Of a stretch of 64,000 nucleotides of DNA, positions 55,463 to 64,000 are shown in pieces. The stretch comes from Phyllobacterium brassicacearum (GTDB lineage: Bacteria > Pseudomonadota > Alphaproteobacteria > Rhizobiales > Rhizobiaceae), in NCBI RefSeq assembly GCF_003010955.1, contig NZ_PGGO01000009.1, forward strand, positions 148,558 through 212,557, written 5' to 3'. How positions within the stretch are numbered: position 1 is the stretch's first letter; each line of letters opens with the position of its first letter. The notes beneath the pieces are model-generated. The model was not told the DNA's origin, did not search any database, and worked only from the letters and a program-made list of their open reading frames with translations. The position numbers and the translations under genes are program-made.

Positions 55463-56413
55463 TCAAGCAGCAAAGCGTTTGGTCGCCGCAACCAATTCAT
55501 GAACGATGCCGGGTTCGCTGACAGCGTGGCCGGCATCTTCGACAATCCGCAAATCGGCCTCAGGCCAGACCTTTTTCAAGTGCCACGCATTGAGCAGAGG
55601 CGTGCACATATCGTAGCGGCCATGGACGATGATGCCAGGAATATCGCGGATCAGGTGCGCATTCCGCAATAACTGGTCGTCGGTGTCGAAGAAGCCCCTG
55701 TTCTGGAAGTAGTGGCATTCGATCCGAGCGAAGGCGATGGCAAAATGGTCACTGCCGAAGGCCTCTTCGCGTGCCGGATCCGGAAGTAGGGAGAGCGCCG
55801 AACCTTCCCAGCGTGCCCACAATTTAGCCGCGGCCATACGCACGTTCGGATCCGGATCTGTCAGGCGTTTATAATAGGCGGCAATCATGTCGCCGCGTTC
55901 CTCTTCCGGAATATGCTCTTGGTAGGCTTCGAAACGATCAGGGTAGATGATGCTGGCGCCGTTGGAATAGAACCACTCGATCTCGAAACGCCTTATCATG
56001 AAAATGCCGCGCAAGATCAGTTCCGTCACTTGTGCAGGATGTGTTTGCGCATAGGCCAGCCCCAACGTTGAACCCCAGGAGCCGCCGAATACTTGCCATT
56101 TCTCGATGCCGAGGTGATTGCGGATACGCTCCATATCGGCGACCAGGTCCCAGGTGGTGTTTTCCTCCAGTTCGGCATGCGGCGTCGATTTTCCGCAGCC
56201 GCGCTGATCGAAAAGGATGATGCGGTAGCGCTCCGGGTCATGCAGACGGCGCATTATCGGATTGATCCCGCCCCCCGGCCCCCCATGGATCATAATCACG
56301 GGTTTACCATCGGGATTGCCGCATTGCTCCAGATGAATGCTGTGCAGTTCAGACACTTCAAGCATCTGTTCAGAATAAGGCTGGTTCTCAGGGTAAAGAG
56401 TATTTGTAATCAT
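55463..56413 (-). CDS. pip: Proline iminopeptidase
   Basis: A 316-residue alpha/beta hydrolase of peptidase family S33 that removes N-terminal proline. HGGPGGGINPIMRR is the oxyanion motif, the Ser nucleophile is in VFGGSWGSTLGLAYA, and the Asp and His are in HGRYDMCTPLLNAW and EDAGHAVSEPG. The N-terminus ENQPYSEQMLEVSELHSI is standard for the family. ATG 56413 was taken because the longer frame upstream has no resemblance. The gene is convergent with the preceding VOC gene. Confidence 0.93.
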   Translation of the reverse strand: MITNTLYPENQPYSEQMLEVSELHSIHLEQCGNPDGKPVIMIHGGPGGGINPIMRRLHDPERYRIILFDQRGCGKSTPHAELEENTTWDLVADMERIRNHLGIEKWQVFGGSWGSTLGLAYAQTHPAQVTELILRGIFMIRRFEIEWFYSNGASIIYPDRFEAYQEHIPEEERGDMIAAYYKRLTDPDPNVRMAAAKLWARWEGSALSLLPDPAREEAFGSDHFAIAFARIECHYFQNRGFFDTDDQLLRNAHLIRDIPGIIVHGRYDMCTPLLNAWHLKKVWPEADLRIVEDAGHAVSEPGIVHELVAATKRFAA

Positions 56414-56640
56414 GCATCCCACTTTCAAAAATAATCCCCACAACAAATAATCGCTCGGGAATACGGTTTTGCCAAGGCAAATGAATGGGCTAGCCTTTGT
56501 TGCCGGACTTTGATTGCTACTTAAAACTTTGGCACGCGCCAAAATGCTCTTGGTATATCAGGCGAATTGGATTTAGTCGTTAGGATTAGAGCTTTTGGAT
56601 TACGACCGCTGCTATTTCAGCACGTAAGGACTTTTGATTT

Positions 56641-57278
56641 ATGAAATATAAATTTGTTATTGTCGATGATCATCCTCTTTTCAGGGGGCGTTGAAGCTAG
56701 CGCTTTCCTCCTCGAAAACAAATGTGGACATCGTCGAGGTTGGTGATCTGGAGAGCGCCAAGAGTTTGATTCAGGACTCAACTGATATCGATCTTGTCCT
56801 TCTCGGCCTTTCCTTGAATGGCGTTGGCGGGTTGACCGGGCTTATCAGTCTGCGGGCAATACAGCCCGCTGTTCCTATTGCGATCGTTTCGGCAACCGAT
56901 GATGCTGTGACAATTCGTGCAGCCTTGGCACTTGGTGCGTCAGGGTTCATCTCAAAGTCGTCCAGTCCCGAAGAAATTGAGAATGCGGTCCAGACCATTC
57001 TCGACGGCGATGTCTGGTCGCCTTTGCGCGCAGACGACGAAGTTGTGCTCGATCCCGAAATGGTCGAGCTGATTCGATGCATGCGCAGGCTGACGCCTCA
57101 ACAAGGGCGGGTTCTAGGTATGATGGCAGACGGGATGTTGAACAAACAAATCGCACACGAACTCAATGTCTCGGAAGCCACAATCAAAGCGCATGTGTCT
57201 GCCGTATTGTATAAACTCGGCGTTGAAAGCCGCACCCAGGCGGTTATCCGGCTGGCACGCTTCAAGGAAGATGTATGA
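56641..57278 (+). pseudogene. NarL/LuxR-type response regulator, frameshifted and lacking its phospho-Asp
   Basis: From ATG 56641 the frame reads MKYKFVIVDDHPLFRGR and stops. The family sequence resumes in the next frame as KLALSSSKTNVDIVEVGD, as if one G had been lost from the run at 56684-56688. The receiver keeps the acidic pair but the phospho-acceptor position reads VLLGLSLNG where Asp is expected in relatives. The LuxR helix-turn-helix (LTPQQGRVLGMMADGMLNK, NVSEATIKAHVSAVLYKLG) is intact. It is convergent with the broken hybrid kinase, its likely former partner. A sequencing error could explain the frameshift but not the Asp change. Confidence 0.7.
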
Positions 57279-57305
57279 GCTCGAAAGCGCCCATCCGCCT
57301 GCGAT

Positions 57306-60300
57306 CTATTCGGCTGCCATTGCCTGACGCAAGTGGGAGAGGAGTGCGCGCAGTATTGCCGGACGTACCGGTTTGTTGATGATTGATACGTCTTCGGCGG
57401 AGGCGCGTGCCCGCACGTGATCGGACCGGTCGGCGGTGACCAATGCGGCCCCTATGTGATGGTCTAATTGCGTTCGGGCGTAGCCAATGAGATCGAGTCC
57501 GTTTTCGTTGTCGAGGTTATAGTCGACCAGCAAGACATCAGGAACAGGGCCGTTTTCGAGGCAGTCTGATCGCTATGCGTTGCCGTTGTTAAACGCAATG
57601 ACTTTACATCCCCAAGTCGTCAACAGCTCCTGCACGCCGGCAAGCGATTGTTCGTTGTCGTCTACGCAAATGATCAAAAGTCCGGCCAGCACATTGCCAG
57701 GTTTCGTTTTTCGTTGCTCCTCAAATGCCTGAATAGGCGGTGAGTTCGAAATGGGCATACTGACCGAAAAGACCGATCCCTTGCCAATTGCCGAGTTGAC
57801 GGAAATCGAAAGCTCGAGAATTTTCGCGATGCGCTCGACAATGGAAAGCCCTAATCCAAGGCCATCCGAAACCTTCATTCCCTCCGAAAGCGGGTAAACT
57901 CGCGGAAAATGTCGTCAAGTTTGGATTTTGGCATCCCAATGCCTGTATCCCAAACTTGCAGTTGATCTGCCGCGTCGGCGTATCCCAACCAATACCTTGC
58001 CCGATCGACAATATTTAATGGCATTGGACACCAGGTTCTGGACGAGCCGCCGGAGAAGATTACGATCGGTCATCACAACAGCAGAGCTTTTGACGACAGA
58101 TAGTTCCAGGCCCTTTTCCTGGGCCATAGGTGAGAAATCCCCGGCAATTTGCTGCAGCACCGTATCAAGACGGAAAACAGAGATGACCGGCTTCAGAGCG
58201 CCTGTGTCTAGTCGCGAAATATCAAGCAATGCGCTGATAATCGCTTCGACCGCTGCAAGCGATGAGTCGACGTTGCTGGCGAGTTCTTTTTCCCGTGAGT
58301 TTCCAAGTCGCTCCATCAGTGAGGATGAATATAGCCGGGCAGCATTGAGAGGCTGGAGAATATCGCGCCCGGCATCAGCCAGGAATCGCGTCTTGCCGAT
58401 ATTTGCATCTTCGGCACGCCGTTGTGCCTTCGCCAGTTGTTGGTTTGCAAGTGTGAGTTCTGTCGTGCGGTCACGCACGCGCAACTCCAGCGACTCGTTG
58501 GTTTGACGCAGCAAATTGTCGGCGGCGACGGCATTCGTCACGTCGGTGAAGGTCGTAACGAGACCGCCGTCCGGCATGGAGTTGGAACGGATTTCGATCG
58601 TCTGGCCAGTTTTTTTCAGCGTGATACGCCAGGGCGCAACAAGGCTGGCGAACTGTTGTACAAAATCCTGACCCCGGAAATCGGGCAGATCACCACGCTC
58701 GAACAGGCAAGCAACGATACCGTCCAGTGATGCTCCCATTCGCTGCAGGTCTTTCGGCAGATCCAGAATGAGTCTGAATTGAGTATTCCAGCAACTGAGC
58801 CGGTAGCTCGGATCAAAGACGCTGATGCCCTGATCCATCTGATCCAGCGCGTTTTGCAACAGGTGCCGGTTCTGCGCCAAGGCGTCAGTCGCATGGTCCA
58901 GCAATATCTGTGCGCGGCGTTGAGCGAGACCGGTTGGTCCCATTGCGAGGGAAAGGATCATGCGGGCAGATGGTGAGCCGACGATTCCGGTGAGCAGCTG
59001 CTCCGAGAAATGGACCGTCTTGAAATCGGCGCGGTCACCGCCTTCGAGGATGATATTCTCTTGCCTGTGAAAGGCTTTGAACGCAGAGATCGGTCTGCTC
59101 GATGCCAATATACTTCGAAATTGTCGTCTTTAGCTGATCCACCGTCACACCGGGCTGAAGATTGCCGATTGTGTTCGTAGATAGTCTGTTTTCAGCAATG
59201 AACACAGACGCCTGGATGCGTTCCAGAGGTGTTGCACTCCGCGACAATGATCCCAGGATGAAGAGCGTCAAATTGGCTGCAAGGCTCCACACCAGCCCGT
59301 TGACATAGTTGCTGGCCTCCAATCCAAACAGAGCATGAGGACGAAGCGCAGACAATCCGAACGGACCGTCGGTGAGAAGTGGCGACGACATCCCGACCAA
59401 GGTCGGTAGGACCATGGTATAGGCCCAGACACTGAAGCCTCCGAACATTCCCCAGCGCGCACCACGGGCGGTGCCCCGGCGCCACAACAATCCTCCGAGA
59501 AATGGTGGGAGGAGCTGCATCATGGCAACTGCAAACACCAAAGCGGGACTCGCAAAATCGACGTGCACCTGGATTGTAAACTGATAGGCAAACGCTGTCA
59601 CAAGTATCGCTGCGACGACACCCCGCCGCAGATTTGCAATGGTGCGTGTAAAGTCCCTGGTTTCCTTTGGTGTTGTGGCGGCGGCCCGTCTCAAAAGAAC
59701 CGGAAGCACAAGATCATTGGAAATCATGATTGAAAGCAGAATCGATGGGAAGACCACCATGGTTGCTGCTGCGGACAAGCCCCCAAGAAAGGCGATCAGG
59801 CCAAGCCAATACTGGCCGGCAGCAATTGGTACGGACAGAAAATAAAAATCTGCCGGTGCATGATCGTCCACTAAAGATGGTCCGATCTGCGCGAGGGGGA
59901 GAACGAAGAGCCCTCCAACCAGCAGCAGGAGCGGAACAAGCCACCTCGCTAGCTCGAGTTCCTCTTTACCTCTGTTTTCGACCACGGTCAGATGAAACTG
60001 GCTTGGCAGAAGCAGGACCGATGCGGCTCCGATTGCAAAGAGGGCCAACAGATTGCCGACAGAAATGTTCTTTGGATGGACTGCACCATCGGGCTGAAAG
60101 CCAATCATTTGATTGAGGGTTTCAACCGAAGGTCCTTCGAGGAGGACAACTGCAATGACGCCAATCAACACGAAGACGACAAGTTTGATGGTGCTGTCAA
60201 TTGCCAAGACGCGGAGTAGACCATCATTGCGATCTGTGATCTGGTTTGATCGCGCGCCGTATGAAATGGTCACATAGCCAAGGGCGATAATCATCGACAG

Positions 60301-60777
60301 AACCAACAAATGTTCGTCCATCCTTTGGCCGTGGGGATGCGGATCATAGGTGCCGCCAAGCACGTCGTACAGATAGTGGATAGCTGTCACCTGCAGCGAT
60401 ATGTAAGGAATGAGGCCTATCGTCGTGATCACCGTGACGATAGCAGCGACCGAAAAACTCTTGCCATAACGCGCGCCGATGAAATTGGAGATAGATGTTA
60501 TCCCCTCAGATTTTACGAGAGCAACTATCCTGAGGAGCAGTGGGAAGCCGAGCGTGTATGTCAGAACGATACCGAGATACAGGCCAATAAATTCGAGACC
60601 ATGATTTGCAGCATATCCAGTGGAGCCAAAGTATAGCCACGTGCTTCCGCTTGCCGCGGCGCTTAACGAATAAATGAGCGGACGCCAGCTCTTTGCCTGG
60701 ACGTCAGCTGATCTGATCGCCCAATACTGCAGGAGAAAATAACAGAGTACGATAGGTATACCAGCCAAGCCCTTCAT
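57306..60777 (-). pseudogene. PutP-type hybrid sensor histidine kinase, multiply frameshifted
   Basis: From an ATG near 60777-60786 the first 570 residues are a sodium:solute-symporter domain (LQYWAIRSADVQAKSW, ISNFIGARYGKSFSVAAIV, LLPSQFHLTVVENRG). The frame is lost near 59070. A second frame (to 57915) gives a PAS domain (LDQMDQGISVFDPSYRLSC) and HisKA/ATPase start, with FLADAGRDILQPLNAAR in place of the usual H-box. The frame breaks near 57970 and again near 57888; the next piece has DGLGLGLSIVERIAKIL. A fourth break near 57570 precedes the C-terminal receiver (VDYNLDNENGLDLIGY). This is the architecture of CbrA-like kinases. The protein cannot be made in one piece. Confidence 0.75.
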
Positions 60778-61000
60778 GGGCCTCAACCTTCCGTCAATTA
60801 GGTATCGATCGCCTGCCGTCCAATTATATTATCACAACAATGGCAGAGCAACATCTATGCCAACGCTATCTTTAAAACCGGTAGAACAATCAAACTTTAA
60901 GTTAATATTCTCAAATCTTCTGCTACTGTCGGGCGTGCTTGGGGCAGCATCGCTGAGGACAATATTCGCACTAACACAGATTACTGGAGAGCGGTATATC

Positions 61001-61405
61001 ATGCTAAAGGAATTCCAAGAATTTGCCTTGAAGGGAAACATGGTTGATCTCGCCATCGGTGTGATCATCGGTGGTGCCTTTGGCAGACTGGTTGAGTCGA
61101 TTGTGGCTGACCTTTTCATGCCTATTATCGGACTGATGACAGGTGGTATCGATTTTTCGAACCTCTATTTCCAGCTTTCGGGTGCGCCCGCACCGACATT
61201 GGCCGCCGCCCGGGACGCCGGCGCGACGATCGCGTACGGTAATTTCATCACGATTCTGATCAACTTCCTGATCGTCGCATGGGTGCTCTTTATCGTGGTC
61301 AAGGCCATGAACCAGTTCAAGAAGAAGGAAGCTGCGGCAGATCCTGCACCGAAGAAGGAAGAAATTCTGTTGACGGAAATTCGCGACCTGCTCGCCAAGC
61401 GCTAA
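61001..61405 (+). CDS. mscL: Large-conductance mechanosensitive channel
   Basis: A 134-residue MscL, the membrane valve that opens under hypo-osmotic shock. The N-terminal helix [20 protein letters not shown] sequence (here [18 protein letters not shown]) and TM1 ([17 protein letters not shown]) are followed by the periplasmic loop and TM2 ([18 protein letters not shown]). The cytoplasmic helix is [16 protein letters not shown] 61001 has GGAGAG at nine bases; the open frame extends 75 codons upstream without homology. Confidence 0.94.
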   Translation: MLKEFQEFALKGNMVDLAIGVIIGGAFGRLVESIVADLFMPIIGLMTGGIDFSNLYFQLSGAPAPTLAAARDAGATIAYGNFITILINFLIVAWVLFIVVKAMNQFKKKEAAADPAPKKEEILLTEIRDLLAKR

Positions 61406-61426
61406 GGCGAGAGATATTGCATCGAG

Positions 61427-61453
61427 AAACCCGGCTAAGAGCCGGGTTTTTGC
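61427..61453 (+). terminator. Intrinsic terminator of mscL
   Basis: AACCCGGCT (61428-61436), loop AAG and AGCCGGGTT (61440-61448) form a 9-bp stem continued by TTTTG, 22 bp after the stop. This is a strong plus-strand intrinsic terminator. Confidence 0.9.
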
Positions 61454-61578
61454 GTTTATGAGTGTCAGTTGTCTGTCAGCAGCCCATCATTTGCAATGAT
61501 GGAAACATCACAAATATACACGTGCGAAATTTGACCCGTTGCGGTAGGTCTCCCAAAACACGAGTGGAGAACAATCGA

Positions 61579-62745
61579 ATGGGCCTTGTCGAGCATCTGC
61601 GTCACGAAGCTGCTGTCGCGCCAGAAAGCGGCATTGTTGCCGTAATGAATCACGGCCGTCGACAGGAAGGTGTCATTCCGCTGTGGGCGGGCGAGGGCGA
61701 TCTGCCCACACCTGACTTTATCCGCGATGCGGCAAGCAACGGTCTGTCCAATGGCGAAACGTTCTACACGTGGCAGGCAGGGATACCCGAACTGCGCCAG
61801 GCCCTTGCTAACTATTACAGGCGACATTTCGATGTCGATCTATCCGTCGAACATTTCTACGTCACGGGGTCAGGCATGCAGTCGATCCAGCTGGCTATTC
61901 AGGCGACGGCGGGTGCCGGGGACGAAGTCGTCTATCTTTCACCCGCTTGGCCGAACTTCGCCGCCGCCGCCGGTATTGCCGGCGCAACGCCTGTTCCTGT
62001 TACCCAGGATTTTACCGGCAATGGCTGGGGCTTCGATCCGCAGAAAATTCGCGAAGCCATCACACCAAAGACGAAGGCGTTGTTTATCAACACGCCATCC
62101 AATCCCACGGGCTGGACCGCCGACACCAATACGCTAAAGGAAATCCTCAACCTGGCCCGTCATCACGGTTTGTGGATAATCGCTGATGAAATCTATGCGC
62201 ACTTTTACTATGGCGCACGGCGGGCTCCATCATTCCTGGATATCATGGATCCGGACGAGAGAATCATCTTCGTTAACAGCTTCTCGAAGAACTGGGCAAT
62301 GACGGGATGGCGTGTCGGCTGGATGACCGTGCATCCTTCGCTCGGCAAGACGATGGAAAACCTCATCCAGTACTCTACCTCCGGTGTTGCGCAGTTCATG
62401 CAGCGGGGTGCGGTAGCGGCGCTTGAGCACGGTGACGAATTCATTCGCATGCAGGTAGACCGTGCCCACAAGGCGCGCGACATTCTCTGCGCAAAGCTTT
62501 CAGCCACGGGAAGAGTGCACCTGTCGCCGCCTGCCGGCGCGTTTTACCTGCTGTTCGGCGTCGAAGGCATTACGGATTCCTACCGCGCGGCTTTCGATAT
62601 TGTCGATGAGGCGAAAGTTGGCCTTGCGCCTGGAACAGCTTTTGGGGATGGTGGCGCGGCCTTCCTGCGGCTCTGCTTTGCCAGACGGCTAGATCAGGTC
62701 GAGGAGGCCGCCGATCGCCTCGCAGACTGGATTCGGAAACGTTGA
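61579..62745 (+). CDS. PLP-dependent aminotransferase (class I/II)
   Basis: A 388-residue aspartate-aminotransferase-fold enzyme. Substrate/cofactor motifs are VTGSGMQSIQLAIQ, FINTPSNPTGWTAD, the Asp in LWIIADEIYAHFYY and the PLP Lys in FVNSFSKNWAMTGWRVGW. ATG 61579 is followed by the family start GLVEHLRHEAAVAPESG. Substrate is not predictable: relatives use aspartate, aromatic amino acids or methionine. Its stop overlaps the start of the AbrB-type gene, suggesting an operon. Confidence 0.9.
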   Translation: MGLVEHLRHEAAVAPESGIVAVMNHGRRQEGVIPLWAGEGDLPTPDFIRDAASNGLSNGETFYTWQAGIPELRQALANYYRRHFDVDLSVEHFYVTGSGMQSIQLAIQATAGAGDEVVYLSPAWPNFAAAAGIAGATPVPVTQDFTGNGWGFDPQKIREAITPKTKALFINTPSNPTGWTADTNTLKEILNLARHHGLWIIADEIYAHFYYGARRAPSFLDIMDPDERIIFVNSFSKNWAMTGWRVGWMTVHPSLGKTMENLIQYSTSGVAQFMQRGAVAALEHGDEFIRMQVDRAHKARDILCAKLSATGRVHLSPPAGAFYLLFGVEGITDSYRAAFDIVDEAKVGLAPGTAFGDGGAAFLRLCFARRLDQVEEAADRLADWIRKR

Positions 62746-63800
62746 CGTCAAACTTCATCCACCACAACAATACCCAGACTGCCATCCTATCACTGTTAAT
62801 CTCAGCTGCCGGCGCATACGCCGCCAAGCTGATAGGTCTGCCTATCCCCTTTCTGCTTGGCTCAACCATTGCCGTGACCACAGCATCGCTGTCCGGTATT
62901 CGCATGCATCTTCCGGACTGGTTGCGTGTTGTCGTCTTCTTCACGCTCGGTATTCAGGCCGGGTCCGGTGTCTCCCCCGACACGATCAACCAGATGGTGG
63001 AGTGGCCCTTCAGTTTCTTGATGCTGTTCGTAGCGCTCGTCCTGGTGACGGGTTCTACCTATTTACTGTTGCGCAAAGGTTTTGGATGGGATGGACCGAC
63101 GGCGCTGTTTTCATCGCTGCCCGGTGCCTTGTCGTTCGTTCTCGTCGCGGCCATGGGAACAAAGGCAAACATGGTCAAGATCACGGTAATCCAGTGCGTC
63201 CGCCTGCTGTTGCTGATCGGCTTTCTGGCGCCACTGCTTGCAATTATTGCCAAGAATGCGCCGCATGTGGTCGTGGAGCTCAACTACGAGTGGACGATAC
63301 AGGACGCTTTAATTCTGTTGATCTGCGGTGTAGGTGGCGCACTCCTTGGGCATCTCAGCCGTGTTCCAGGTGGGATGATGCTCGGCGCGCTTGTCGCAAG
63401 TGCACTCCTGCATGCGACCTCCGCCGTCACGGCCGTAGTTCCGCGCTCTGTTGCTGATATCGGCTTGATCGTGCTCGGTGTCCTGATCGGTTCGCGCGTC
63501 GGAGCCGAACATAGAACACAGCTTCTGCGCTATTTACCGGTGGCGCTATGCGCCTTCATCGTCGGCACGGCCGCCTCTTTTTTTGCGGCATTCATGGTCT
63601 GGTACTTACTTGACATCCACCCGGCGCAAATCGCGCTGGCCTTTGCGCCTGGTGCACTGGAAGCGCTCACGGTGATCGCCTTCTCGCTCGGCGTGGATCC
63701 GTCCTACGTCGCCTCTCATCATGTCGTACGCTTCCTGATGATCGCCTTCGCAGTGTCGTTCCTCGCCCGCTGGCTACGCGGGGACGACGCGACAAAATAA
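62742..63800 (+). CDS. AbrB-family membrane protein
   Basis: A 352-residue membrane protein with about ten hydrophobic helices in two repeated halves (LLISAAGAYAAKLIGLPIPF in the first, LLICGVGGALLGHLSRVPGG in the second). It matches the AbrB (formerly ammonia monooxygenase-like) family, a putative transporter unrelated to the AbrB DNA-binding protein. TTG 62742 overlaps the preceding stop by four bases. Function unknown. Confidence 0.83.
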   Translation: MTSNFIHHNNTQTAILSLLISAAGAYAAKLIGLPIPFLLGSTIAVTTASLSGIRMHLPDWLRVVVFFTLGIQAGSGVSPDTINQMVEWPFSFLMLFVALVLVTGSTYLLLRKGFGWDGPTALFSSLPGALSFVLVAAMGTKANMVKITVIQCVRLLLLIGFLAPLLAIIAKNAPHVVVELNYEWTIQDALILLICGVGGALLGHLSRVPGGMMLGALVASALLHATSAVTAVVPRSVADIGLIVLGVLIGSRVGAEHRTQLLRYLPVALCAFIVGTAASFFAAFMVWYLLDIHPAQIALAFAPGALEALTVIAFSLGVDPSYVASHHVVRFLMIAFAVSFLARWLRGDDATK

Positions 63801-63802
63801 GA

Positions 63803-63828
63803 CCGGCGTTTCATCAACGAAACGCCGG
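63803..63828. terminator. Hairpin between convergent genes near the window end
   Basis: CCGGCGTTTC (63803-63812), loop ATCAAC and GAAACGCCGG (63819-63828) form a perfect 10-bp stem between the AbrB-type gene and the minus-strand partial gene. On the minus strand it is followed by TCTTATTTTG, so it is a plausible terminator for that gene and perhaps for both. Confidence 0.7.
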
Positions 63829-63854
63829 CTCCAGACTCGCACAAGGTGTAGCAG

Positions 63855-64000
63855 TTAGCCGCCGGCCTTTGACACAGCGAGCGTCACCACCCGTTCGCTG
63901 GTCTCGACTGCCGGTGCGCTGTCTTTGGAAAACGGAATGCCCAGCGCTGTCCAGACTTCGACCAAGGCATCTTTCAACTCAATAACGAGTTCGTTGGAAT
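63855..64000 (-). CDS. 3' end of an unidentified gene
   Basis: From the window edge the minus strand reads 48 codons ending at a TAA at 63855-63857. The peptide contains ELVIELKDALVEVWTALG and ends SERVVTLAVSKAGG. It is compatible with a real C-terminus but no family was recognised. Confidence 0.45.
   Translation of the reverse strand, partial: SNELVIELKDALVEVWTALGIPFSKDSAPAVETSERVVTLAVSKAGG

Overview
The window is chromosomal DNA from an alphaproteobacterium of the order Hyphomicrobiales (Rhizobiales), probably near Phyllobacterium, Mesorhizobium or Brucella/Ochrobactrum. The markers are a GcrA cell-cycle regulator with GANTC (CcrM-type) sites upstream, a PodJ-like polarity factor, class I lysyl-tRNA synthetase, a SAM-II riboswitch in front of a metZ-type gene, a double-length dCTP deaminase and FixJ-type regulators. 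No phage, integrase, transposase or CRISPR array was found. The species cannot be fixed from sequence reading alone.

Layout. 1-7000 is accessory and partly decayed: a PAS sensor kinase running off the edge, two response regulators, a frameshifted Rrf2 repressor with inverted repeats, an SDR-cupin-SDR set, the deleted remnant of an AhpD-like gene and a triple-PAS protein with no output domain. tRNA-Thr(CGU) follows. 7356-11093 is a form II (AYRGAGR) CO-dehydrogenase-like coxSLM set. 11141-12103 is a nitronate monooxygenase. 12357-18265 is a MocR-type regulator divergent from a five-gene operon (Pht5-like protein, nitrilase-superfamily amidase, amino-acid-type ABC transporter). 18442-22164 holds a membrane protein, a TPR methyltransferase, a TIGR02186 protein and a TauE/SafE permease. 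22344-25814 is podJ.

26286-32786 is a complete beta-oxidation operon (two acyl-CoA dehydrogenases, thiolase, FadJ-type fusion). Its upstream 28-bp palindrome shares an identical 12-bp half-site with the region before the nitronate monooxygenase, which suggests a common lipid-catabolism regulator. 32938-39867 holds an S24 repressor, a nuclease-like protein, lysK, an orphan binding protein and a glycosyltransferase. A 137-bp MITE-like element lies beside lysK. 39847-46354 runs ppk2, phoR-like kinase, gcrA, argD, argF, hslO.

46372-56413 is housekeeping: PhnA-like protein, apaG, YjbR family, metZ under SAM-II control, dcd, tRNA-Gly(CCC), a CAP lipoprotein, MATE pump, pyrD, DUF952, VOC and proline iminopeptidase. 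56641-60777 is a decayed two-component system: a frameshifted LuxR-type regulator whose phospho-acceptor Asp appears to be Gly, and a PutP-type hybrid histidine kinase with at least four frame breaks. The window ends with mscL, an aminotransferase, an AbrB-type membrane protein and the 3' end of an unidentified gene.

The strongest leads are the shared fatty-acid/nitronate palindrome, the MocR-controlled operon of unknown substrate, the MITE-like element, the GANTC cluster before gcrA and the concentration of gene decay at the two flanks. All calls come from reading; no alignment or database search was run.
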